Notes under the pieces: model-generated | Database searches by the model: none | Told to the model about the DNA's origin: nothing | The model's input: only the letters and a program-made list of their open reading frames with translations | Assembly (NCBI RefSeq): GCF_039649665.1 | Contig: NZ_JBDJAW010000051.1 | Coordinates: 1 to 47,623 of the forward strand | From: Microbispora sp. ZYX-F-249 | GTDB lineage: Bacteria; Actinomycetota; Actinomycetes; Streptosporangiales; Streptosporangiaceae | Direction of reading: 5' to 3' | Length of the DNA: 47,623 nucleotides | Shown here: one piece after another, positions 15,801-24,654 of the stretch | Layout of the letters: each line of letters opens with the position of its first letter | How positions within the stretch are numbered: the stretch's first letter is position 1 | Program-made: the position numbers and the translations under genes

Positions 15801-18245
15801 GTGCTCGTCGAGCACCCGGATCGACGCACCCGGCAGCGGCCTGCCGATCGGCAGCGTCGTGCCCGCACCTTCGCCGCCCGGATCGCCACCGGGCCCGACG
15901 GTGAACGTGGTCACCCCCACGGTCGCCTCCGTCGGCCCGTAGTGGTTGACGACCCGGCACCGACCCGCGGCCGCGAGTTCCCTCGCCAGCGACCAGGGCG
16001 CCGCCTCTCCGCCGAGGATCAACAGACGCCGGGGCAGCAGTTCCTCGGGCCGGGCGTCGGCCAGGAGGGCGGACAGGTGGGATGGGGTGATCTTCAGGTA
16101 GTCGGCCCCGATCCCGGCAAGGTGGGCGGCGAGCGCGGGCGCGGCCGTACGTGCCGGGATGAGATGCAGCGTGCCGCCGGTCATCAGCGACAAGTAGAAG
16201 ACGGTCACGCCGAAGTCGAAGGCCAGCGACTGCAGCAGGGCGAAGGTGCCGCCCGGCTCGACCTCGAACCGTTCGCGGACGCCCGCCAGGTAGTTCACGA
16301 CCTCACGGTGCTGCACCGCGACGCCCTTGGGCCGGCCGGTGGTGCCTGAGGTGTAGATCACGTACGCGAGGTCGACGGGCCGGACGTCGCCCCGTACGGG
16401 GCCATCGTCCTCGTCCTCGAGATCCGCCAGGCTCACGGCCGTGACGGCGGCGGGGAGGCGGCCACGCAGCCCGGGCGTGACGACGGCGACCTTCGCCGCG
16501 GAGTCGGTCACGGCGTGTGCCAGCCGGTCCCGCGGGTGCTCGGGGTCGAGTGGCACGTAGGCGCCACCCGCCTTGAGCACCCCGAGAACCGCCACCGCGA
16601 CGTCGACGGACTGCTCCATGCAGACGGCCACCCGCTCATCCCGCCCGACTCCGTGGCGCCGCAGGCGTCGGGCGAGCCGGTCGGACAGCCGGTCCAGCTC
16701 ACCGTAGGTGAGCGTGGCGTCGCCGCAGACGACGGCGGGCGCCGCCGGGTCGCACCCGCGGATCAGCTCGTGCAGCAGCCCCTGCCCCCCGGACGGCGGT
16801 GCGGCTCCGAGGGCGAGAACCTCTGACCGCTCTTCGGAGTCAAGCAACTCCACAGCGGACACGGGCGTGCCGGGAGCCTCGGCGACCGAGCCGAGCAGGT
16901 TCGCGAAGTGGCGGGCCATCCGCTCGATCGTCGCCGGGAGGAACAGCGCGGTGTTGTAGACGAGATGGCCCTCGATGCCGTCACGAGTCTCGCGGAGGTA
17001 GAGAGTGAGGTCGAAGCGGGTGGTCTCCGTCTCCAGTCGGAACTCCGCCAGGCCGAGGCCGGTCCGCCACTCGGCCGGAGCCTGGAAGTTCTGCAGCACG
17101 AACATGACCTGGAACACCGGCGAGCGGCTGACGTCCCTGGTCACGTTCAGCTCGCTCACCAGCTGGTCGAACGGCAGCTCCTGGTGGGCATAGGCGTCGA
17201 GCGCACCGTCGCGCACCCGGTCGAGCAGCTCCTCGAACGTCGGCTCGCCGGTCAGGTCGGCCCGCATGGCGAGCGTGTTCACGAACAGCCCAACGGCGCC
17301 CTCCAGCTCGGGGAGCGCCCTGCCGCTCACGGGCGAGCCGACGGCGAAGTCCCGCTGCCCGGAGTAGCGGAAGAGAAGCACCTGGAAGGCCGCCAGCAGC
17401 ACCATGTACGGCGACGCTCCACGGGCCGTCGCGAGGTCGCGTACCCGCGCGGCGGTGTCCCGCTCGATCCGGAACCGCCACCCCGCGCCGGTGAACGTCT
17501 GCTCGGCGGGCCTCGGCAGGTCGACCGGGAGGTCCAGGGCGGGCAGGGAGGCCAGCCGTTCCCGCCAGTACGCCACGTCCTCCCGCGCGGTCGGCCTGTC
17601 TCGCTGCCAGATGGCGTAGTCGCCGTACTGGAGGGGTGGCGGACCCAGAGGGGATCCCGCGCCGACGCGGAACGCGTCGTGCAGCGTGAGGGTCTCGCTC
17701 AGCACCAGGTCGTAGGACCAGCCGTCGATCACCGCGTGGTGCGCGGTCAGCAGCAGCACGTGGTCGAGCGGACCGAGCGCGATGAGCAGGCTCCGCAGGA
17801 GAGGTCCCTCCGCCAGGTCGAAGGGCCGCGCGAGCTCTGCGGCTATCCGCCGCCTGGCTCCGTCCTCGTCCGCCTCCACGACCGAGAACTCCACCGTGGA
17901 CGCCTCGTCGATGATGAGGCGGGGACGCCCGTCCTCGGTGGTGGGGAACCGCATGCGCAGGCTCTCATGGCGGGCCGCCACCTCGCGCAGCGCCCTTTCC
18001 AGCGCACCGCGGTCCAGCTCACCGGACAGGCGGGTACACAGCGGCACGGTGTAGGCGGTGGTGCCGGGGGCGTACTGCTCCATGAACCACAGCCGCTCCT
18101 GCCCGTGCGACAGCGGCGGAATCCGTCCCGGCGGCCGGGCCGGGACGGACGACGAGAGCGTACGGCGGCGCAGCAGACCGGCGAGGACCGCCTGCTTGGC
18201 GGGGGACAGACTGCCGGGCGTCTCCGCGCCGGTGTCGGTCCTCAT
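12837..18245 (-). CDS. NRPS module C-A(Asp)-T-TE fused to an MFS exporter
   Basis: A 1802-aa protein in one uninterrupted frame. C domain about 42-480, active motif HHAVIDG at 169-175. A domain about 490-980, with A3 YTSGTTGRPKG at 631-641; the ten-residue code I read is D-F-T-K-I-G-H-V-G-K, close to the known aspartate code. T domain Ser1025 (LGGHS). Thioesterase about 1085-1320 with nucleophile motif GHCGLG, so the usual Ser is Cys1154; His1299 is in EAGHFF. After a 45-residue linker, residues 1367-1790 form a twelve-helix MFS transporter with VDRFDRRRVLL between helices 2 and 3. This protein would add the last residue, release the peptide, and possibly export it. ATG 18245 overlaps the mbtH stop. 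Confidence 0.88.
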   Translation of the reverse strand: MRTDTGAETPGSLSPAKQAVLAGLLRRRTLSSSVPARPPGRIPPLSHGQERLWFMEQYAPGTTAYTVPLCTRLSGELDRGALERALREVAARHESLRMRFPTTEDGRPRLIIDEASTVEFSVVEADEDGARRRIAAELARPFDLAEGPLLRSLLIALGPLDHVLLLTAHHAVIDGWSYDLVLSETLTLHDAFRVGAGSPLGPPPLQYGDYAIWQRDRPTAREDVAYWRERLASLPALDLPVDLPRPAEQTFTGAGWRFRIERDTAARVRDLATARGASPYMVLLAAFQVLLFRYSGQRDFAVGSPVSGRALPELEGAVGLFVNTLAMRADLTGEPTFEELLDRVRDGALDAYAHQELPFDQLVSELNVTRDVSRSPVFQVMFVLQNFQAPAEWRTGLGLAEFRLETETTRFDLTLYLRETRDGIEGHLVYNTALFLPATIERMARHFANLLGSVAEAPGTPVSAVELLDSEERSEVLALGAAPPSGGQGLLHELIRGCDPAAPAVVCGDATLTYGELDRLSDRLARRLRRHGVGRDERVAVCMEQSVDVAVAVLGVLKAGGAYVPLDPEHPRDRLAHAVTDSAAKVAVVTPGLRGRLPAAVTAVSLADLEDEDDGPVRGDVRPVDLAYVIYTSGTTGRPKGVAVQHREVVNYLAGVRERFEVEPGGTFALLQSLAFDFGVTVFYLSLMTGGTLHLIPARTAAPALAAHLAGIGADYLKITPSHLSALLADARPEELLPRRLLILGGEAAPWSLARELAAAGRCRVVNHYGPTEATVGVTTFTVGPGGDPGGEGAGTTLPIGRPLPGASIRVLDEHMWPVPVGVAGEVHIGGERLARGYLGRPGLTAERFVPDPYGGPGARLYRTGDLARWLPSGDLQFLGRDDHQVKIRGYRVELGEIESVLAGLPGVAQAVVELRDGRLIAYLGHPGGGSRPAATELRETLRGLLPDYMIPSRYMWLDALPLKSHGKVDRAALPDPGDDRPDQEAGFVTPGTATEEAIAEVWQRVLGLDRVGALDDFFDLGGHSLLAMQVVARLRTVVPHRLITVMDLFRHPTVRALARLADGEDDGPRRLLHRLTPAGPATATLVCAPYGGGSAAIYKPLADEMPPGWALHSIAVPGHELGEEARPLDEVAAECVQEILDGVDGPLALYGHCGLGVMLTVEIARGLEAAGREVDAVYLGGIFPFARLKSRLARLPELTDRLRGDRLWANALRAAGLDVDELGRDQLKLVIDNRRKGTREAERYFTRLFDEGTRPLRAPIISVVGDRDPATEFYQERFREWHLLSARTGVAVLDEAGHFFLRYRAGELAQILTSVHRAMADGDPGRLGRTDESTWWVHDTSEQEALPAVRLGSPKGKAREPGPSMRRFGTVAAGQLVSIVGSALTEFAIPLWIYLTTGSLVNFALFAVLGLLPGMLVSPLAGVIVDRFDRRRVLLAGDLAAGGTQLVLGTLLWTNNLEIWQIYPLIVCLSVALTFQRLAYASSVPQLVPKRFLGHANGFVQMATGTAQLVVPLVAAGLMSLIGLKGILVIDVASYALAIGVVLVTRFPRTMAARRRESIAAEMLGGLRYSWGSRGFRSMLGFFAALNVFLSPLFLMISPLVLAFAGLPEVARVSFAGGLGAFVGGVVMTVWGGPRRRRLRGVLLATLALAGACLVTGLRADLGLIAAGAFGMSLCLALVNGVYATIIQVKVPQRFHGRVIALNTLVAWSTLPVGFGLVAPYGAQVFEPLLAPGGPLADSVGALIGVGAGRGIGFMYVCFGLAITAVVLVSARFRALARFDEHVPDAVPDDLIGYETVRGRR

Positions 18246-18412
18246 CGGGCGCTCAGCGGACGCATGTCCGTCCAGACCTCATCGATGTGGGCCAGGCAGT
18301 CCTCCTTGGCGCCGGTGAACCCGGTGGGCCGCCAGCCGTCCGGGACGTCACGTCCCAGAGGCCAGACCGAGTACTGCTCCTCGTGGTTGATCACTACCTG
18401 GTAGGCGCTCAC
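18242..18412 (-). CDS. mbtH: MbtH-like protein, NRPS adenylation-domain chaperone
   Basis: A 56-aa protein, slightly shorter than the usual 60-75. It shows the whole family signature: NHEEQYSVWP near the start, GWRPTGFTGAKEDCL in the middle, and EVWTDMRPLS at the end. MbtH proteins bind A domains and are needed for their solubility or activity. It starts at GTG 18412, overlapping the stop of the dimodular NRPS (GTGA), with GAGGA just upstream. It ends inside the ATGA start of the terminal NRPS. Its place between the two suggests it serves the A domains of this line. Confidence 0.95.
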   Translation of the reverse strand: MSAYQVVINHEEQYSVWPLGRDVPDGWRPTGFTGAKEDCLAHIDEVWTDMRPLSAR

Positions 18413-21400
18413 TTGTCCTCATCTGTCACGGGTTCGAGCAGGTGCAGTGCTTCCTCGTCGGAGAGCCCGCTGAGGGTGTCGAGGAGGACCCCCTCGACGG
18501 CGGCGGCGAACTCCGCCACCGTGCGGCGCGCGAACAGCGTGCGGATCGGGATCTCCACGCCGATCACCGCCTTCAGCCGCGCCGCGATGCGCACGGCGAG
18601 CAGGGAGTGCCCGCCGAGGTGGAAGAAGTCGTCGAACGCGCCGACCGCGTCCATGCCGAGCAGGTCGGCCCAGACCTCCGCGACCAGCGCCTCGGCGTCG
18701 GTGCGGGGGGAGACGAACGTGGCGGCTCTGTTCGCGACGGGCGCCGGCAATGCCTCGAAGTCGATCTTGCCGTTGGCGGTCAGCGGCAACCGGTCGAGGG
18801 GCACCCAGGCGCCCGGCACCATGTGCGGCGGCAGGTTTTCGGCCCCGTGCCGCCGCAACTCCTCGACCGTCGCGGGTCCCACCACATAGGCAACGAGCGT
18901 CTCGTCGCGGGCGACCACCGCGATCCCACCGACGCCGGGGTGGGCCAGGTACGCCGCCTCCACCTCCCCCGGCTCGATGCGGAAGCCCCTGACCTTGACC
19001 TGCCGGTCGGCGCGTCCCAGGAACTCCAGCTGTCCGTCCCGCCGCCAGCGGGCCCTGTCCCCCGTGCGGTAGAGCCGGCCGCCGCCCCCGGCGAAAGGGT
19101 CGGGGACGAACCGGTCGGCGGTGAGACCGGGCCGACGGGCGTAGCCCCGCGCCACTCCGGCTCCTCCGACGCACAGCTCCCCCGCCGCGCCCGGCGGGAC
19201 GGGTTCCCCGTGCTCGCCGAGGAGCCACACCGTGGTGTCCCCGATGGGCCGTCCGATGGGCGGGCGCCGGCCGGCTTCCCCGTCCAGGTCTGCCGTCGTC
19301 GCGATGACCGTGGCCTCGGTCGGCCCGTACGTGTTGACCAGCCTGATGCCGGGGAAGCGCTCGCGCCAGCGGCCGGCCGCCGCCCCGTCGACCTGCTCTC
19401 CGCCGAGGATGACCAGCCGGAGAGCCGGCGGCCAGGCGACGGCGCCGCCCAGATCGACCAGATGGTGCCAGTAGGCGGTGGGCAAGTCGAGCACGGTGAT
19501 GTCCCGGTCGGCTGCCATCGCCTCGGGCAGCGCGGCGGCGCCGTCCGGAAGCAGGACGAGCGTGGCGCCGGCCACCAGAGCCGGATAGATCTCCTCCACG
19601 TGGGCGTCGAAGCCGAGCGAGGCGAACTGCACGACGTGGTCACCGGGTCGCAGCCCGTACTCCTTCACCATCCACACGACGCGCGCGGACAGGGATCCGT
19701 GCTCGACGACGACGCCCTTGGGGACTCCCGTGGAGCCCGACGTGTAGATCACGTACGCCGGGTCGCCCGGCGCGGCCTCCTCAGCCGCAGCGCCCGTCCC
19801 GATCACGTCCGCGGACGGGACGGGGATGACGGTCACCCCTTCGGGAAGGCGTCCGGCCAGCCGCGGATCGGTCACCATCGCCACCGCACCGCCGTCGGCG
19901 TACAGGTGCGCGAGTCTGGTCGGCGGGTGGTCGGCGTCGAGGGGAAGGTAGGCGGCTCCCGCGCGCAGGATCCCCAGCAGCGCGACCACGGCGTCGAGAC
20001 CGCGCCCGAGGCACACCGCGACCACCTGGCCCCGGCCGATCCCCCGTGCTCGCAGCACCCCGGCCAGCCGGTCCGCCTCGTCCAGCAACTCGGCGTACGT
20101 GAGCCAGGCGTCGCCGCACCGCACGGCCACGGCGTCCGGGGTGCGGCGCGCGGTGCCGGCGATCAGCGACGGCACGGCGGCGTGGTCCGGGACGCGGCCG
20201 GAGGCGGGCGGCGGCGCGGCCAGCTCGCGCAGCGCGGCTGTGTCGGCGTCGGTGAGCAGCGGGAGCTCGCGCAGGGGGCGGCCCGGGTCGTCGGCGATCC
20301 CCCGGCAGAGGACGCCGAACCTGGCGGCGATCCCCTCGACAGTGGCCGGGTCGAACAGGGCGGCATCGTAGGCGAAGACCAGGGACAGGCCGTCGGCATC
20401 CCGCCAGACCTCCAGCGTGAGGTCGAGCTTCGCCTGCGTGTGACCGTGCGCGAACGGCTCCACGGAGAGGTCGCCGAACCGGTCCGTCATCAGTGCCCGG
20501 TCGTCCTGGCTATGCAGGATCAGCATGGTCTGGAAGAGCGGGGGGTGATCGGCGTCCCGGTCGAGGTCGAGCTCGGCGAGGAGGCGTTCGAAGGGCACCT
20601 CCTGGTGGGCCATGTCGGCCAGGACCGCGCGGCGGGTGGCCTCGAGGAACTCTGCGAACGGCGGGTCGCCGCGCAGGTCGCCGCGCAGCGCCAGGGTCCT
20701 GGTGAGGTTGCCGACGACGGGTTCGAGCTCGACCCGGTCCCTTCCCGCCGTCACCGAGCCGACGACGATGTCATCCTGGCCGCAGTGGCGGGCGAGCAGG
20801 ACCTGATAGGCGGCCAGCAGGGTCATGAACAGGGTGGCGCCGTGCTCGGCGCCGAGCCGTTCCAGTCCCGCCGTCACGTCCACTGGCAGGCGCACGGACA
20901 GCAGCGCGCCGTCTCTACGGCGCCCCGGCCTCCTCGGCCGGTCGAGGGGAAGGTCGAGGACCGGCGGGCCGGCGAGCCTGTGCCGCCAGTACTCGAAGGT
21001 CTCCGCGTGCTCCCTGCCGCGCTGCCACGCCGCCACGTCGCCGTACCGCAGGGCGAGCGGCGGCGGGGAGGCCCCGGCGTAGAGGCTCGCGAGGTCGTCG
21101 AGAATGACGTTCAGCGACCAGCCGTCGCCGAGGATGTGGTGGATCACCCAGCACAGCACGTGGTCGTCGTCCGCCAGCCGGATGAGCGTGAGGCGGGCCG
21201 GCGGGGTGTCGGCGAGGTCGAGCGGTGCGTTGGTGCGCGCCGCCACCAGCCGGGCGGCCTCGGCCTCGTCCCGTGCGTCGAGGTCCTCCCAGGCGACCGG
21301 GCCGGGCGGATCGACCACGACGCCTGGTACTCCCCCTGCCTCGGGGAAACGGGTGCGCAGCGACGCGTGGCGCGCGACCACCGCGGTCAGGGCGGCGGCC

Positions 21401-24400
21401 AGGGCCGGGCGGACCAGCGGCCCGCGCAGCCTGCGCACCAGGTACATGTTGTAGGAGGGATCGCCGGGATCGAGCCGGTGCAGGAACCACAGCCTCTCCT
21501 GGACCGCGGACAGCGGCGGCGCGCCGCCGTCCATCCTGATCGGGATCGCCTCCCGGCCGTCCGGCTCCCGCGCCTCCAGCACGGTCGCCAACGCTTGGAC
21601 CGTCGGGTACGCGAACAGGTCGCGCACCGGCACGTCGACGCCGAGAGCGACGGACAGCCGGGCGGCGGCCTTCGCGGCGAGAAGCGAATGGCCGCCGAGA
21701 GCGAAGAAATCGTCCCGCGCGCCCACGTCCTCGGCTCCGAGCACCTCGGCGAACACCGCCGCCACCCGGCGCTCCATGGCGGTCGCGGGTGCGCCGCCCG
21801 CGCCGGAGTTCAGGGCCGCGGGCTCGGGCAGCGCCTGGCGGTCGATCTTCCCGTTCGGCGTGAGCGGCAGCTCGGCGAGCGGCACGAAGACGGCAGGCAC
21901 CATGTATCCGGGCAGGACGGCACGGGCATGCGCCTCGAGCGCGTCCAGGCCGGCGACGTCGTCCTCGGCTGCGGGGACGACATAGGCGACGAGGCGGTCG
22001 GCCCGCACCACCACGGCCGTCCGGCTCGCCGAAGGATGCTCGACCAGGCGGGCCTCGATCTCGCCGAGTTCGATCCGGTGGCCGTGCAGCTTGACCTGCC
22101 CGTCGGTGCGGCCCAGGCATTCCAGTACGCCGTCACCATGCCTGCGGCCCAGGTCGCCCGTGCGGTACATCCGCGCGCCGGAAGGTCCGAAGGGGTCCGG
22201 CGGGAACCTGTCGGCGGTGAGGCCCGGCCGGTTCAGGTATCCCCTGGCGAGGCCGGAGCCTGCGATGTAGATCTCGCCGGTCACCCCGTCGGGGACGGGG
22301 TTCAGCCACCGGTCCAGGACGTGGACCCGGGTGCCGGAGACGGGGCGGCCGATCTCCACCCGGTCCGGCACGTCCGGCGGCACCTCCCAGCACGTGGACC
22401 AGATCGTGGTCTCGGTGGGCCCGTAGACGTTGAACAGGCGAGAGACGCGCGGGCGCAGCTCGGCGGCCAGGGCCGGAGGCAGCGCCTCGCCGCCGGCGAG
22501 CGCCACGACCCCGGGACGGTCGAAACCCGCGTCGAGCAGCATCCGCCAGCCCGACGGCGTGGCCTGCACGTGGGTGATCCCGTGTCCGGCGACCAGCCGG
22601 TCGAGCGCGCGGCCGTCTCCGGTCTCGGTGGCGATGACGACTGTTCCGCCCGAGACGAGCGGGAGGAACAGTTCGAGCGCCGAGATGTCGAAGGAGAGCG
22701 AGGTCGCGGCGAGCCAGCGGTGCCCCGGGGAGGCGCCGAGCAGGTCGCGGAACGACAGCAGCAGGTTGGTCAGCGCGGCGTGCTCCACGGCGACGCCCTT
22801 GGGCCTTCCCGTGGACCCCGAGGTGTAGATGACGTAGGCCAGGTCGCCGGCCGCCGGGCCGTCCGGCTCGCGGGGTGGCAGGTCGTCGTCCGGCGTGTCC
22901 CACCCCTCGAGGGTGATCACGGGCCGATCCCGGGGCAGGCGGTCGCGCAGCCGATCCTGGACGAGCATCAGGTGGGCCCCCGAGTCGGCCAGGACGAAGG
23001 ACAGGCGGTCGGCCGGGTAGGCGGGGTCGAGCGGCAGGTAGGCCGCCCCGGCCCGGGCCACGGCGAGCAGCCCCACCAGCATCTCCATCGACCGCTCGGC
23101 GCACAGCGCGACGATCCGGCCCGGCCCCGCCCCGGCCGCACGAAGGCGGCGGGCGAGACGGCCGGCGGCGGCGTCCAGCTCCCCGTAGGTGAGCGACCGC
23201 TCCCCGCACACCGCGGCGACGGTACCGGGATCGCCGTTCACCAGGGCGGTCAGCGACGCCGGGGGGTACGCGGCGGGTCCCCGCGAACGGGCCGAGATCA
23301 TACGTCGCTCCCCGTCGCCGAGGATGTCGACCCGGGACAGCGGGACGTCGGGATCCGCCACGACCGCGCGCAGCAGCCTCGCGAACCGCGCGGCCATGCC
23401 CTCGACCGTTTCGCGATCGAACAGGCCGGCGTCGAAGACGAAGTACGCGTCCAGGCCGTCGCCGGCCGGGTGGATCTCCACCGACAGGTCGGACTGCGCC
23501 TGGGCGCCTCCGGCGGCGAAAGGCTCGACGGCGATCCCCGGGAGCATCAGGCGCTCTCCGGACTCCTGGTGCAGCGCGAACCGCGTGCGGAAGAGCGGCG
23601 CCCGGCCTCGTTCGTGACCGGGGCCCAGCTCCGCGACGAGACGGCTGAACGGGACCTCCCGGTGGGAGACCGTGTCGAGCACCCCCGCCCTGGTCCGGCG
23701 CAGCAACTCGCTGAAGCTCGGGTCGCCGGACAGGTCGCCCCGGAACGGCAGGGTGTTGAGGAAGGGACCGACGACCCGCTCGAGCTCGGGGGTGTCCCGG
23801 GTGGAGACGGCCGAACCGACGCAGATGTCGTCCTGCCCGCAGTGCAGGGCGAGCAACACCTGGTAGGCGGCCAGCAGCGTCATGAACAATGTGCAGCGCC
23901 GCCGCCTGGCCAGATCGGAGACCGCACGGGTGAGCTCGGCGGGCAGCCGGAGCTCCACCGTCCCGCCCGAAAAGGTGCCACCCAGAGCCCCACCTGGGGC
24001 GGTGCCCTCCGGCGGAGCCGGGTGGTCGGTGGGAAGGGCGAGCACGGGCAGGCCCGCCAGCCGCTTCCGCCAGAACTCCAGGGACTCGGCGGGCACAGGA
24101 CGTTCGCGCTCTCGCACGGCGTGGCCGGCGTAGCCGGCGGGGGGAGGCGGCAGCGGCGAGGGGCGGCCGGCGGCGAACGCCTCGTACAGCGCGGACAGCT
24201 CGGCGACCAGGATGCCGATCGACCAGCCGTCCACCGCGATGTGGTGGACGGCGAGGTGGAGGACGTGGTCCCGCTCTCCGATCCGGATGAGGCAGGCGCG
24301 CATCACGGGCCCTTCACCGAGGTCGAAGGGCCGCCCGGTGCGCTCGGCCACGATCCGCGCGGCGAGCCGCTCCCCATCCTGGCCGGACGCGAGGTCGACA

Positions 24401-24654
24401 CGGTCGAGCACGGGCAGCGGGCCCGGCGCCGGCCGGGGGACGCCGTCGACACTCGGATAGCGGGTGCGCAGCGTCTCGTGCCGTTCCGTCAACGCCGCCA
24501 GGGCCGACTCAAGTGCGTCCACGTCGAGGGGGCCGCGCAGCCGTTCGGAGACGAACATGTTCGACGACGCGTCGCCGGGGTCGAGCCGCTGGAGGAACCA
24601 CAGCTGTTCCTGGGCGTGGGACAGGACGCCCCAGTGGGCCTTCAGCTCACTCAT
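18409..24654 (-). CDS. Dimodular NRPS: C-A(Gly)-T-C-A(basic?)-T
   Basis: A 2081-aa protein with two full elongation modules. C1 (about 8-445) has HHIAVDGWS. A1 (about 455-940) reads D-I-L-Q-L-G-V-I-W-K, nearly the glycine code. T1 has GGHSLLAAK. C2 (about 1045-1480) has HHILGDGWS. A2 (about 1490-1965) reads D-A-E-D-I-G-T-V-I-K; the two acidic pocket residues would suit a basic side chain, but I cannot assign it firmly. T2 has LGGHSLLAVR. No epimerisation or methylation domain is present. ATG 24654 overlaps the end of the T-C gene by eight bases. The frame is open upstream to 25026 but that part runs inside the T-C gene. The acidic tail (SDEEALHLLEPVTDEDK) may dock to the next subunit. Confidence 0.88.
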   Translation of the reverse strand: MSELKAHWGVLSHAQEQLWFLQRLDPGDASSNMFVSERLRGPLDVDALESALAALTERHETLRTRYPSVDGVPRPAPGPLPVLDRVDLASGQDGERLAARIVAERTGRPFDLGEGPVMRACLIRIGERDHVLHLAVHHIAVDGWSIGILVAELSALYEAFAAGRPSPLPPPPAGYAGHAVRERERPVPAESLEFWRKRLAGLPVLALPTDHPAPPEGTAPGGALGGTFSGGTVELRLPAELTRAVSDLARRRRCTLFMTLLAAYQVLLALHCGQDDICVGSAVSTRDTPELERVVGPFLNTLPFRGDLSGDPSFSELLRRTRAGVLDTVSHREVPFSRLVAELGPGHERGRAPLFRTRFALHQESGERLMLPGIAVEPFAAGGAQAQSDLSVEIHPAGDGLDAYFVFDAGLFDRETVEGMAARFARLLRAVVADPDVPLSRVDILGDGERRMISARSRGPAAYPPASLTALVNGDPGTVAAVCGERSLTYGELDAAAGRLARRLRAAGAGPGRIVALCAERSMEMLVGLLAVARAGAAYLPLDPAYPADRLSFVLADSGAHLMLVQDRLRDRLPRDRPVITLEGWDTPDDDLPPREPDGPAAGDLAYVIYTSGSTGRPKGVAVEHAALTNLLLSFRDLLGASPGHRWLAATSLSFDISALELFLPLVSGGTVVIATETGDGRALDRLVAGHGITHVQATPSGWRMLLDAGFDRPGVVALAGGEALPPALAAELRPRVSRLFNVYGPTETTIWSTCWEVPPDVPDRVEIGRPVSGTRVHVLDRWLNPVPDGVTGEIYIAGSGLARGYLNRPGLTADRFPPDPFGPSGARMYRTGDLGRRHGDGVLECLGRTDGQVKLHGHRIELGEIEARLVEHPSASRTAVVVRADRLVAYVVPAAEDDVAGLDALEAHARAVLPGYMVPAVFVPLAELPLTPNGKIDRQALPEPAALNSGAGGAPATAMERRVAAVFAEVLGAEDVGARDDFFALGGHSLLAAKAAARLSVALGVDVPVRDLFAYPTVQALATVLEAREPDGREAIPIRMDGGAPPLSAVQERLWFLHRLDPGDPSYNMYLVRRLRGPLVRPALAAALTAVVARHASLRTRFPEAGGVPGVVVDPPGPVAWEDLDARDEAEAARLVAARTNAPLDLADTPPARLTLIRLADDDHVLCWVIHHILGDGWSLNVILDDLASLYAGASPPPLALRYGDVAAWQRGREHAETFEYWRHRLAGPPVLDLPLDRPRRPGRRRDGALLSVRLPVDVTAGLERLGAEHGATLFMTLLAAYQVLLARHCGQDDIVVGSVTAGRDRVELEPVVGNLTRTLALRGDLRGDPPFAEFLEATRRAVLADMAHQEVPFERLLAELDLDRDADHPPLFQTMLILHSQDDRALMTDRFGDLSVEPFAHGHTQAKLDLTLEVWRDADGLSLVFAYDAALFDPATVEGIAARFGVLCRGIADDPGRPLRELPLLTDADTAALRELAAPPPASGRVPDHAAVPSLIAGTARRTPDAVAVRCGDAWLTYAELLDEADRLAGVLRARGIGRGQVVAVCLGRGLDAVVALLGILRAGAAYLPLDADHPPTRLAHLYADGGAVAMVTDPRLAGRLPEGVTVIPVPSADVIGTGAAAEEAAPGDPAYVIYTSGSTGVPKGVVVEHGSLSARVVWMVKEYGLRPGDHVVQFASLGFDAHVEEIYPALVAGATLVLLPDGAAALPEAMAADRDITVLDLPTAYWHHLVDLGGAVAWPPALRLVILGGEQVDGAAAGRWRERFPGIRLVNTYGPTEATVIATTADLDGEAGRRPPIGRPIGDTTVWLLGEHGEPVPPGAAGELCVGGAGVARGYARRPGLTADRFVPDPFAGGGGRLYRTGDRARWRRDGQLEFLGRADRQVKVRGFRIEPGEVEAAYLAHPGVGGIAVVARDETLVAYVVGPATVEELRRHGAENLPPHMVPGAWVPLDRLPLTANGKIDFEALPAPVANRAATFVSPRTDAEALVAEVWADLLGMDAVGAFDDFFHLGGHSLLAVRIAARLKAVIGVEIPIRTLFARRTVAEFAAAVEGVLLDTLSGLSDEEALHLLEPVTDEDK

